This document shows positions 1-6,967 of a stretch of 64,000 nt of DNA, piece after piece. Source of the stretch: Pseudomonas sp. M47T1. Lineage in GTDB: Bacteria; Pseudomonadota; Gammaproteobacteria; Pseudomonadales; Pseudomonadaceae. Numbering within the stretch: the first letter of the stretch is position 1; each line of letters begins with the position of its first letter. The notes below the pieces were generated by a model, which saw nothing but the letters and a program-made list of their open reading frames with translations, did no database searches and was not told the DNA's origin. The DNA lies in the NCBI RefSeq assembly GCF_000263855.1, contig NZ_AJWX01000006.1, positions 1-64,000 of the forward strand, written 5' to 3'. A program made the position numbers and the translations under genes.

Positions 1-125
1 TATCCCCTGTGTGCCTTGACCGCGCCGTAGTGGCCGCCGCCGAACATGTCCTTCAGCGCCTTCGGCCCTGCATAGCTCAATTGCCGGCCGTAGCCGAAAT
101 TGCGGCCATCGCGTCTACCCACCAA
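1..125 (-). CDS. Tyrosine recombinase (Integrase_1-like), N-terminal part, cut by window edge
   Basis: The reverse strand encodes the N-terminus of a protein matching, nearly residue for residue, the start of the complete recombinase at 11660-12640 (shared VGRRDGRNFGYGRQLSYAG-like stretch). The rest lies beyond the left edge. No ATG sits where the second copy has its ATG; TTG at 125 or GTG at 122 is the likely start, with a possible GAGG ribosome site just upstream. It belongs to the left-hand element, whose P4-type integrase is at 1025-2353. Whether the gene is intact cannot be judged. Confidence 0.6.
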   Translation of the reverse strand, partial: MVGRRDGRNFGYGRQLSYAGPKALKDMFGGGHYGAVKAHRG

Positions 126-554
126 TGCCTTTTCGGTTACCTCATCATCCGATCTTCAATCCTCGCCCCACGTCATCCCGCCAAGAATGTTGAGTGTTAT
201 CAGGGATCAAGGCCCCTGCGACCTGTGGGGATGTCCTCTAACGCGGGACTGGCGGCTCCTTACGTCCGGGAGCAAGGGCATCTCATGATCTGGCCTCCTG
301 AGCACCGTTACCGGTGGGCGGGTGGAGGCCGCATTGGCTGACGAGACCAGTGCCGCGAGATCCTGAGCCATGTGCAAGCAGCACTGCGATGACCGGGGCA
401 TGCCTGACTGTCAGTCAGGTGCAGTCCATTCCCTGGTCTGCGGCACCATCATCTACAAGGCTGTTGCTGGTGACATCGGCGTTTGTCACGCCAATTGTCA
501 CGAGGGGGATTGCCGCAAAGCCATATGCGATAAGGGCTGCAGCAGTGTTAGAAG

Positions 555-587
555 TGCCCGTCTCTTTCCAGAAGAAAGAGACGGGCA
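555..587. other. Hairpin with 14-bp perfect stem in conserved block (copy 1)
   Basis: Arms 555-568 and 574-587 are exact inverted repeats around a 5-base loop. The same stem recurs at 13063-13093 with a different loop (CTGGA instead of CAGAA). No T-run follows on either strand, so a simple intrinsic terminator is not obvious. Confidence 0.7.
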
Positions 588-944
588 CAGGTTGGCGCAA
601 GATTCGGCCAAGCGAATAGGTTGCTGCAGGGCAGCGAGGTACGGTGTATCTGGCGCACGAGCGCTATATGTGTAAGAGCATCCATCACATGGGTAGTGAC
701 CGGGCGAGCTGCCGGATGCGAATCGCCCTTGGGTAGAGCCACCGCGAGAGCGGCGTGACCTTGAAGGCTCGGGTCACCTGGGGTGCTGCCTAAGGCAGCG
801 TTTGCACGATCAGTTCTACGCCTGTGGGTAATTTTGGTCAACGCCCCAATCCTCGTGGCCTCTGGGGCTGTGCATGAAATTATCCACCGGTGGAAATCAG
901 TGGTATTCAAAGGATTTGTGTCGGCTTTTAGCTTTGCAAAGCTA

Positions 945-989
945 GGTCCATCCAAACAGGGCGGCTTTGCAGCCCTGTTTGGATGGACC
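945..989. other. 18-bp hairpin with compensatory changes relative to copy 2
   Basis: Arms 945-962 and 972-989 pair perfectly around the 9-base loop GGCTTTGCA. The copy at 13455-13499 has the same stem and loop lengths and the identical loop, but several stem positions differ and are matched by changes in the opposite arm. It lies 36 bases beyond the stop of the P4-type integrase, so it could end that transcript, although no T-run follows. Confidence 0.8.
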
Positions 990-1024
990 CGAATTAAAGA
1001 GCGGCCAACGGTGTTCTGGAGGGT

Positions 1025-2353
1025 TCACCGACGATTGAATGCGCCACGCCCACTTGGCAAGGGAGTGATGTTGTCGCCAGCTGGATGGGCAAACTCATGT
1101 GGAGTGACATGCCCCGATCTGTTGGCATCGATGTAATTGCTCCACCACGCCATGATCAGCCGACGCTGCTCCAGAAATTCGGCTTTGTGGATATAGGCGG
1201 CGCGCACGCGATTGCGTTCCTTGTGGCTCATCTGCCGCTCAATAGCCGCGTCTGTCCACAGCCCTGACTCCAGCAAGGCGCTGCAAGCCATGGTCCTGAA
1301 TCCGTGCCCGCATACTTCTTTGGATGTGTCGTAGCCAACGTTGCGTAGCACCTGGTTAACCGTGTTCTCCGACATTGGCTTCCAGTACTTGTGGTCACCG
1401 GGCAACACCAGTTCGGAGAAGCGACTCAAGCCGCGCAGCCGTTCAAGGATCGCGATGACTTGGGGAGAGAGCGGCACCATCTGTATGTCTCCGCTCATCT
1501 TGGTGCCACGGGTGGAATTGCGCACGCCGTCGATTGGCTTACGGGTGTCCGGGATTTCCCACATCGCCCTTTGCAGGTCGAACTCATCCCAGCGCGCAAA
1601 GCGCAGCTCGCTGGAGCGCACGAACACGTGCAGCGTTAGCAGTACAGCCAGCTTGGTTAGTTCACGGCCGTTGTAGTTATCGATCCGGTTTAATAGTTCG
1701 GCGAGGCGGTTGAGTGAGAGGGCAGGGCGGTGCACGGTACGCGGGGCATGAATCGACCCTGCTAGATCGAGCGCCGGATTCTGGTTAATCTGCCGCGCCC
1801 GCTTCGCGCCCCGCATGATCGTGGAGAGATAGTTCTGCACGCGCAGGGCAACGTCCATGGTGCCGCGCTCTTTGATACGCAGAGTTACTTCAAGCAGATC
1901 ATGGGTATCAAGCTCAGCGATGGGGCGTTGGCCGATCAGGGGGAAGACGTGGGTGCGTAACCGGCTCATGACGGTCTTGGCGTGTCCCTCCGTCCAGCGC
2001 CGGGACATTTCGGCGTGCCACTCCAGGGCGACTGTTTGGAACAGCAGGGAGGCTCGTTGGGCAGCTACCTTCGCTTTCTTCTTCTCTTCCATCGGGTCGA
2101 GGTTGTCGATCAACAGGGCCTTGGCTTCATCGCGCTTGGTCCTCGCGACGGCCAGCGAGATGATGGGGTAGTTGCCGATGATCAGCGTGCCTTCCTTGCC
2201 GCTGGGCTTGAAGTAGCGCAATCGCCACGTTTTCACGCCGTTGGGTTTCACGAAGAGGTACATGCCGCCACCGTCGAATAGCTTGTAGGCACGTTCGCGA
2301 GGTTTCGCCGTACGGCATTTGAGGTCGCTGAGAGGAACGGCTAGGCGTGGCAT
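1025..2353 (-). CDS. P4-type tyrosine integrase of the left-hand element
   Basis: Site-specific recombinase of 442 residues, expected to integrate and excise the left element at the tRNA-Thr 3' end. The N-terminus has the DUF4102-type domain usual in P4-like integrases (AYKLFDGGGMYLFVKPNG). The catalytic domain shows Arg in VRSSELRFARW, HGFRTM (HxxR) and Tyr in RAAYIHKAEF. It is similar throughout to the integrase at 13568-14887 but clearly diverged. The start is ATG at 2353, preceded by GGAG. An AAGGGTA sequence touches the start codon and an inverted copy lies about 30 bases upstream, as in the other integrase. The gene sits next to att site 2519-2541, the standard P4-type layout. Confidence 0.93.
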   Translation of the reverse strand: MPRLAVPLSDLKCRTAKPRERAYKLFDGGGMYLFVKPNGVKTWRLRYFKPSGKEGTLIIGNYPIISLAVARTKRDEAKALLIDNLDPMEEKKKAKVAAQRASLLFQTVALEWHAEMSRRWTEGHAKTVMSRLRTHVFPLIGQRPIAELDTHDLLEVTLRIKERGTMDVALRVQNYLSTIMRGAKRARQINQNPALDLAGSIHAPRTVHRPALSLNRLAELLNRIDNYNGRELTKLAVLLTLHVFVRSSELRFARWDEFDLQRAMWEIPDTRKPIDGVRNSTRGTKMSGDIQMVPLSPQVIAILERLRGLSRFSELVLPGDHKYWKPMSENTVNQVLRNVGYDTSKEVCGHGFRTMACSALLESGLWTDAAIERQMSHKERNRVRAAYIHKAEFLEQRRLIMAWWSNYIDANRSGHVTPHEFAHPAGDNITPLPSGRGAFNRR

Positions 2354-2393
2354 AAGGGTACGTTCTCCATGCAGGCAAGACGCTGTACCCTAA
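2354..2393 (-). promoter_or_regulatory. Paired AAGGGTA/TACCCTA motifs upstream of integrase (copy 1)
   Basis: AAGGGTA (2354-2360) abuts the integrase start and TACCCTA begins at 2386. The second integrase has the same pair at nearly the same spacing. An operator for integrase autorepression is an inference. Confidence 0.35.
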
Positions 2394-2449
2394 AAATACC
2401 CCCCGGGGATGGGGTATTTTGTTGGATCCCGACGGAGGGTCCTGGAACG

Positions 2450-2475
2450 AAAAAACCCGCCAAAGGGCGGGTTTT
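2450..2475. terminator. Terminator-like hairpin beside att site of left element
   Basis: AAAAAACCCGCC pairs with GGGCGGGTTTT, giving a bidirectional intrinsic terminator. The same structure lies between the second integrase and tRNA-Thr (14980-15006), where it would end the tRNA transcript, so it looks like part of the element end that regenerates the tRNA terminator. Confidence 0.7.
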
Positions 2476-2518
2476 AGGGGCTTCCAAGGCATTCGGTGGA
2501 ACGCGATGGAGCTGGATA

Positions 2519-2541
2519 TGGTGCCGGCACCAAGAGTCGAA
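2519..2541. other. Attachment site: duplicate of tRNA-Thr 3' end
   Basis: These 23 bases match the tRNA 3' end plus CCA (15050-15072) at 21 positions. The first 14, TGGTGCCGGCACCA, are identical and form a perfect palindrome. This is the junction between the tandem elements: the left boundary of the complete element and the integrase-side boundary of the left-hand one. Confidence 0.85.
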
Positions 2542-2780
2542 AAAGTTTTTAACTATCTGATCCGTTAGGCTTTTATTTATATGTGATGATCCGTCTATCT
2601 CTAAAACTATCCCGGCATCTGGGCTCGCTAAGCATTGATCGAGAGGGGATAGCCAGAGTGGGACCGATTCCCATCAGTGCGTGGCTGCCTCTCATGCTTT
2701 CCTGAGTCTGGGGGCTCGTTCTCCAACTACGGTAAGCGACAACCAACGCCTAAAGGCTACCGTTGCTAGACGGCCGCTAT

Positions 2781-2793
2781 CGGCCAGAAGCGG
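2781..2793 (+). repeat. Dispersed repeat CGGCCAGAAGCGG
   Basis: An identical core occurs at 6061-6073 and inverted at 11338-11350; a shortened copy is at 6881-6890. All are in gaps between cargo modules. Confidence 0.6.
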
Positions 2794-3116
2794 TCATTCT
2801 GTGTCTTGGAAAACCGGCGCAATTCAGTGATCAAACTCAGGGATGCCAGGTATCTGCTGTGGCTCGGCATCAAGGTGTTGTGCGCTCTCAGTTTGACCAA
2901 CTTTCAGGCGGCGTCCCGACCATCTTTGCTGCATGGTTCTAAATGGTCAGCTTCCGGCTGCGCTCAACCCGAAGCCAGGCTTGTTCGTGTTTGCATTCAC
3001 TCCCCAGTACGTGGATCGGTCAGCGTAAAGGTGAGGGTTTTTGGGATATGGTTTGCTGTATTGAGAGCGTTGGGTTTTGCCCTTGCCGGGCACTGGCGTA
3101 GTCATCAATCAGGTTG

Positions 3117-3156
3117 AAAAAAGGGCATTTGGCTGAACGCCAAGTGCCCTTTTTTG
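3117..3156. terminator. Intrinsic terminator upstream of the ATPase operon
   Basis: An A-run and AAGGGCA pair with TGCCCTT and a T-run, and an inner TGGC/GCCA extends the stem. It works on paper in both directions. Placed about 90 bases before the first gene, it would shield the operon from leftward genes, or act as an attenuator if the promoter lies further upstream. Confidence 0.75.
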
Positions 3157-3244
3157 GGGTATCCAAGGTATTGCTCGGATGTTAAGGTCACGCGCAACAG
3201 ACCCATCACCCTATGAATCCTGCGTCTGCATCAAGGAGAGATAC

Positions 3245-4534
3245 GTGTTCAAATCGCTGCGTTTGACCAACTTCAAGGCATGGAAAGACACAGGGGAAAT
3301 TGGTCTGGCGCCTGTGACCATGCTGTTGGGCACCAACTCCTCTGGCAAGTCTTCATTGTTGCAAAGCCTGCTGTTGCTCAAGCAAACCGTCCGCTCTCCT
3401 GATCGCACCATCCACTTGAATCTGGGCGGTGATGAAGTAAACGATCTTTTCAGCTTCGGTGATTTCGATAGCGTTCTCAAGCATGGCGCCGATTCACCCA
3501 GGCAGTTTTCAATTGGCTTCGACTTTAACCGCTTCGATGACTCCCGGGTGAAGGCCGGCTCTCTGGAAACGTTCTATGGAAAGACCTCCAGTGGCAGTGT
3601 CGCGGTCCAGCAGATGAAGCTGAACACCGACGCCCGCGAGTTTCGTGCGGTGCGTAGGGACCGAGGTGCTTTCTCAATATTTGTCGATGACGAAGTTCAA
3701 CCCCGTTTCAAAGGGCGAAATTATGCGCCTGAACGGTCCATCTCTTTTTCTGCCGATGCCATTGCCGAACTCGATCAGGATGGAGCCTTGGTGGAGGACC
3801 TTAGTCTTTCCATCCGACGCGAACTGGAAGGTATCAGCTACCTTGGGCCTCTACGGCGCAAACCCGAACGTGACTACGCCTGGAACAAAAGTAAACCAGG
3901 TGACGTCGGCAGCGATGGCGGCAACGCCATCGGCGCTTTGCTGGCGAGCGCGTTGTTGCGTTCGGAGGAGCAGAACTACATAGTCGAGGGCGTTTCCAAA
4001 TGGCTCAAACGCATGAAGGTAGCCGAGCAGTTGGAGGTCCGGCAGCAGGGGCGCTCCAATCGTTATGAGTTGATCATCCACCGCGATGGTGTGGCCTGTA
4101 ATCTAAGGGACGTCGGTATAGGCGTTTCGCAGGTACTACCTGTGTTGGTCGTCGCCTATTTCGCCCCTGTGGGTAGCACCGTGATCCTGGAAGAGCCCGA
4201 GATTCACCTGCACCCCTTGGCCCAGTCGATCCTCGCCGAGTTGTTCGTTTCCGTCAGCAAGGAGCGCAACGTTCAGTTCATCGTCGAAACCCATTCGGAA
4301 CACCTGTTCCGACGAATGCAGACGCTCATCGCCAAGGGCACCGCAAAAAAGCGCGATGTCTCAATGTACTTCGTCAAGCGCAAAGGCGCGCAAGCACTTT
4401 TGCAGACGTTGGAGGTCGATGAGTTCGGCGTCGTTGGCAATTGGCCGGAACACTTCTTCGGTGACAGCGTGGGTGAAGCGCGACAGCAAGCGATGGCGCG
4501 CGCTAAGCGCATGCAGGAGCGTGCACATGGCTGA
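3245..4534 (+). CDS. AAA/ABC-type ATPase, DUF3696-like, first gene of ATPase-PIN-RNA ligase operon
   Basis: P-loop ATPase of 429 residues from GTG 3245, chosen because AAGGAG lies 6 bases upstream and the protein then begins at the family's FKSLRLTNFKAW motif. Walker A is GTNSSGKSS (about 29-37), a signature-like NLRDVGIGVSQ follows, Walker B is TVILEEPEIHLHP (about 310-322) and the switch histidine is in ETHSEH. The C-terminal GNWPEHFFGD is typical of DUF3696 proteins. No TOPRIM domain is seen. Related SMC/OLD-like ATPases act as sensors or scaffolds for toxic nucleases in several defence systems, such as AriA in PARIS and PtuA in Septu. The stop overlaps the start of the PIN gene by 8 bases, so coupled translation is likely. 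The role here is inferred from context. Confidence 0.85.
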   Translation: MFKSLRLTNFKAWKDTGEIGLAPVTMLLGTNSSGKSSLLQSLLLLKQTVRSPDRTIHLNLGGDEVNDLFSFGDFDSVLKHGADSPRQFSIGFDFNRFDDSRVKAGSLETFYGKTSSGSVAVQQMKLNTDAREFRAVRRDRGAFSIFVDDEVQPRFKGRNYAPERSISFSADAIAELDQDGALVEDLSLSIRRELEGISYLGPLRRKPERDYAWNKSKPGDVGSDGGNAIGALLASALLRSEEQNYIVEGVSKWLKRMKVAEQLEVRQQGRSNRYELIIHRDGVACNLRDVGIGVSQVLPVLVVAYFAPVGSTVILEEPEIHLHPLAQSILAELFVSVSKERNVQFIVETHSEHLFRRMQTLIAKGTAKKRDVSMYFVKRKGAQALLQTLEVDEFGVVGNWPEHFFGDSVGEARQQAMARAKRMQERAHG

Positions 4535-5075
4535 CACCAGGGTCGTCGACACCAATGTATTGATCGTAGCCAGTGCCGCGGACGAATGTTCGCTCTTCGA
4601 CGAGGACGCCACGCCGGTCCAGGAAAAGCAGTATCGTGACAAGGTGTTGGCATGGGTGCATGCGTTCGAAAAGGATGTCGAGCGCCGTGTAGTGCTCGAT
4701 TGGGACTGGCATATATGCACCGAATACAGAAAGAAATTGACTGAACAGGACTACGGTTGGCTGGTCATGATGCGTAAGCATGATCATGGCCAGGTTGAGT
4801 GGGTCGGTATCGAAGTCGATGATAACGGGCATGCCCTCTTGCCCGATGAACTGAGTGCGGCCATCAGCGATCTGGAAGATCGAAAGATGGTGGCCGCCGT
4901 GTTGGCGGCGAGGGCGGACGGGCATGACTGCACGTTGGTCAATGCCTGTGATACCGATTGGCTCGACTGTGCAGCGGCGCTGGACAAAGCGCAGGTGGAC
5001 ACCGAACACCTGATCGAGCACGAGTGGCTGCGTCCCAGGTGGGCGAGCAAGAAGGCACGAAAGAGAAGGGCATGA
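4527..5075 (+). CDS. PIN-like nuclease, second gene of ATPase-PIN-RNA ligase operon
   Basis: Protein of 182 residues with a PIN-fold pattern: VVDTNVLI near the N-terminus (Asp8, Asn10), Glu66 in ICTEYRKK, the acidic group DLEDRK (115-120), and DTDW (142-145). These are the positions of the metal-binding acids in active PIN ribonucleases, so catalysis looks possible. It is longer than a VapC toxin (about 130 residues) and no antitoxin lies beside it. The ATG lies inside the end of the ATPase gene and its stop overlaps the RNA ligase start (ATGA), so the three proteins are probably made together. A nuclease that cuts RNA when triggered by the ATPase is an inference; the substrate is unknown. 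Confidence 0.75.
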   Translation: MADTRVVDTNVLIVASAADECSLFDEDATPVQEKQYRDKVLAWVHAFEKDVERRVVLDWDWHICTEYRKKLTEQDYGWLVMMRKHDHGQVEWVGIEVDDNGHALLPDELSAAISDLEDRKMVAAVLAARADGHDCTLVNACDTDWLDCAAALDKAQVDTEHLIEHEWLRPRWASKKARKRRA

Positions 5076-5761
5076 GTGATTTTTTCCGTTTCCCCTCCAC
5101 CCCCCATCTTTTCAGCGCCGCGGGTGCCAAGCTGCCACGCGACGACAAGCTGATGTCCGCTCAGGCGCTAAATGAACTGCTGGCGGGAGAGGTAACGGTA
5201 GAGGAAAAGCTCGATGGCGCCAACCTGGGCATTTTCATCGACTCGCAAGGGGCAATACGGGTACAGAACCGGGGGACTTATCTTGTCCCGCCTTTCTCAG
5301 GTCAGTTTGATCGCTTGCGACAGTGGTTACGTCAGCATGAAGACCACCTGTTCGATGTGCTGAGTGGCAACATCGACCTCATCCTCTTCGGCGAATGGTG
5401 TGCGGCCCGCCACTCCTTGGAGTACGGCGGTCTGCCGGACTGGTGGCTGCTGTTCGATGTGTATGACCGTAGCGTGGGGCGTTTCTGGAGCGTAGCGGAG
5501 CGTGACACGCTCGCTGGGAGGCTCGGTGTTGCGGTGGTCCCCTGCCTGTTCCGTGGACGTGTCACCTGCGCACGCCTAGAGGCGTTTCTCGAATCCCAAC
5601 CAAGCCATTATCGAGATGGACCTATGGAAGGTGTTGTCGTGCGCAGCGATGACGGCGTATGGCTGCGTGCTCGAGGGAAATTGGTGCGCGCAGAATTCTC
5701 GCAGGCTATCGAAGAGCACTGGCGGAGCCGTGCGATTGAGTGGAACCGCATCAAGTTTTAA
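5072..5761 (+). CDS. RNA ligase family protein, third gene of ATPase-PIN-RNA ligase operon
   Basis: Nucleotidyltransferase-type RNA ligase of 229 residues, about the size of a catalytic domain alone. Motif I is EEKLDGAN with Lys46 as the predicted AMP-accepting residue. GEW (107-109) and LFDVYDR (127-133) fit motifs III/IIIa, MEGVVVR (185-191) is motif IV, and RGKLVRAEF (201-209) supplies the motif V lysine. All residues expected for ATP-dependent adenylylation are visible. The start overlaps the PIN gene stop by 4 bases. Such ligases seal RNA nicks or breaks; beside a predicted RNA-cutting PIN protein, a role in repairing what its partner cuts is attractive but is inference. No end-healing kinase or phosphatase gene is adjacent. 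Confidence 0.85.
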   Translation: MSDFFRFPSTPHLFSAAGAKLPRDDKLMSAQALNELLAGEVTVEEKLDGANLGIFIDSQGAIRVQNRGTYLVPPFSGQFDRLRQWLRQHEDHLFDVLSGNIDLILFGEWCAARHSLEYGGLPDWWLLFDVYDRSVGRFWSVAERDTLAGRLGVAVVPCLFRGRVTCARLEAFLESQPSHYRDGPMEGVVVRSDDGVWLRARGKLVRAEFSQAIEEHWRSRAIEWNRIKF

Positions 5762-6179
5762 AAGGACCTGCGTAGATATTTTTGCGTTAAATGTTGTATT
5801 AATTTGCGTGTTTCCAAGTACATCAGCGCACATGAGCTAGGGTGCTGCAGAGGACCTCCCTACGGATGAAGTCGGTAAATCACACGCTTAATGACTATCC
5901 TTGGTACGAACGTGGATTTACTTACATCCATTTGCCTGACTTCCTTTTCATGAGCCTGCGACTGATTGGGCAGGCAGTGTCTTGCGGTTCGGGCAGCTAT
6001 TGCAGCCTCTGGTGAATGTCCGCAGTGGGTCGATAGCAGCCCTTCACGACAGGCAGCTAACGGCCAGAAGCGGTCAGTCACTACTGCCGCACTGGTGACG
6101 ATTACTGGCGAGTCTAGAATCACTGATACCTTCAGCGCCGTTACGCAAGGCGGATCGGCCTTTTCACCAGAAGTGAGGA
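5762..6179. other. Gap between converging genes
   Basis: No convincing gene. It lies between the RNA ligase stop and the 3' end of the GIY-YIG gene on the other strand and contains one CGGCCAGAAGCGG repeat (6061-6073) embedded in GACAGGCAGCTAA-type sequence. No clear terminator hairpin with a T-run is seen. Confidence 0.5.
6061..6073 (+). repeat. Dispersed repeat CGGCCAGAAGCGG
   Basis: Same 13-base core as at 2781-2793; it lies between the RNA ligase and GIY-YIG modules. Confidence 0.6.
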
Positions 6180-6764
6180 CTAATCTTCGACGTTGCCTTC
6201 AACCTTCTCGAATAACAGACCACGAATTTCCAACTTACCCTGCTTTTTCCACTGGATTCGTGCAGGTTGGCGGCCTGGAGTTTCCTCGCCGAATAAAGAG
6301 ATCCATGCATTTCGAAAGCTCTTATACGTCACGCCATTGACCGTGCATTGGGGGCTGTCTAGGCGTGCTTCCCGCACCTCCGGAATGTCCCAGCCGTTCA
6401 TTCTTGATGGAACCTTGATGTGGCCTTCCATATCGCACACCTCATAACCTTCACCCAGCGGTGACTCGAGCGCAGCAAGGAGGAGATTGCTCACTAAACG
6501 AAAGTATCCGATACGAAAGCATTCTGTACGGCCATCAATAATGCGACTAGCCCCCTTACCGCGTGCGCTTGGTAGAGAGCGTAGGATCAGCAGTTCAAGG
6601 TGGCGCGCGGCTTCGATACTCGGGAGCTTGTAAAGCGTACCATCAGCGACCACGAAATCTTGACGGGTATGCTTGTGTAGACGGTTGGTGGGCACTGTAC
6701 TAATCCCGACTTTAAACACATCACCGCGACTGTGGACGAGCAAGTAAAGATACCCATGGGACAT
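6180..6764 (-). CDS. GIY-YIG / T5orf172-like nuclease domain protein
   Basis: Protein of 194 residues when started at ATG 6764. That start has GGAG 8 bases upstream and the protein begins directly at the domain; the frame stays open to 6947 but those residues look unrelated. GYLYLLVH (4-11) and VFKVGIS (16-22) match the paired motifs of the GIY-YIG/T5orf172 (Mug113-like) fold, Arg28 follows, and Glu81 in GRTECF is the expected catalytic acid. The C-terminal part (about 110-194) is unfamiliar. The gene lies downstream of the TIR-like gene on the same strand, separated by about 200 bases that hold a repeat, so co-transcription is uncertain. A defence or mobile-element nuclease is the best guess. 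Confidence 0.6.
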   Translation of the reverse strand: MSHGYLYLLVHSRGDVFKVGISTVPTNRLHKHTRQDFVVADGTLYKLPSIEAARHLELLILRSLPSARGKGASRIIDGRTECFRIGYFRLVSNLLLAALESPLGEGYEVCDMEGHIKVPSRMNGWDIPEVREARLDSPQCTVNGVTYKSFRNAWISLFGEETPGRQPARIQWKKQGKLEIRGLLFEKVEGNVED

Positions 6765-6880
6765 GTTCATGACTCCAGTGAAAACGACCCAGTCGCGTTC
6801 ATTCTGTCTCACGAGGTAAGTGCCACAACCCGCGAGATAGATCCGATTCGTCGTAAGCCATTCGACAAGGACGCTGCTAA

Positions 6881-6890
6881 CGGCCAGAAG
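6881..6890 (+). repeat. Degenerate copy of the CGGCCAGAAGCGG repeat
   Basis: GCTAACGGCCAGAAGC matches the copy at 6056-6071 and then diverges. It sits in the gap between the TIR-like and GIY-YIG genes. Confidence 0.45.
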
Positions 6891-6967
6891 CAGGAAATGC
6901 AATTGGGCCTGCTTGCCGCTCATTGCGAGCATGCTGGAGACTGGCAAGTAAGAAACTAGTTGCTGGC

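Larger units (their letters stand above)
126..1024. other. Conserved ~900-base non-coding block, copy 1
   Basis: No convincing gene lies in this stretch between the two recombinase genes. It aligns over most of its length with 12641-13567. Small open frames occur on both strands but conservation is not confined to one. Conserved hairpins: CACCG/CGGTG (303-316), CCTGACT/AGTCAGG (403-419), a 14-bp stem with GTCTCTTTC (555-587) and an 18-bp stem (945-989). About 50 bases around 274-323 are identical in both copies. DnaA-box-like sequences occur at 823-831 and 880-888. The function is unknown; an origin, a structured RNA, or a recombination or packaging site are all possible. Confidence 0.7.
2542..3244. 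other. Gap without a convincing gene, left end of the element
   Basis: An open frame at 2806-3117 shows no recognisable domain, no good ribosome site and an unnatural composition, so I do not call it. The stretch holds one copy of the CGGCCAGAAGCGG repeat (2781-2793) and a strong hairpin terminator (3117-3156) before the ATPase operon. Any promoter for that operon would have to lie here. Confidence 0.5.

Noticed and set aside
207..401. 64-codon reverse frame conserved with 12714-12908
   Set aside because: Conservation between the copies covers both strands and all frames and continues outside the frame, so it reflects DNA conservation and not a protein.
2806..3117. 103-codon open frame at the left end of the element
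   Set aside because: No domain, no ribosome site, irregular composition, and it runs into a terminator hairpin.
3245..5761. VapBC-type toxin-antitoxin for the PIN gene
   Set aside because: No small antitoxin gene is adjacent; the PIN protein is longer than VapC and is coupled to an ATPase and a ligase.
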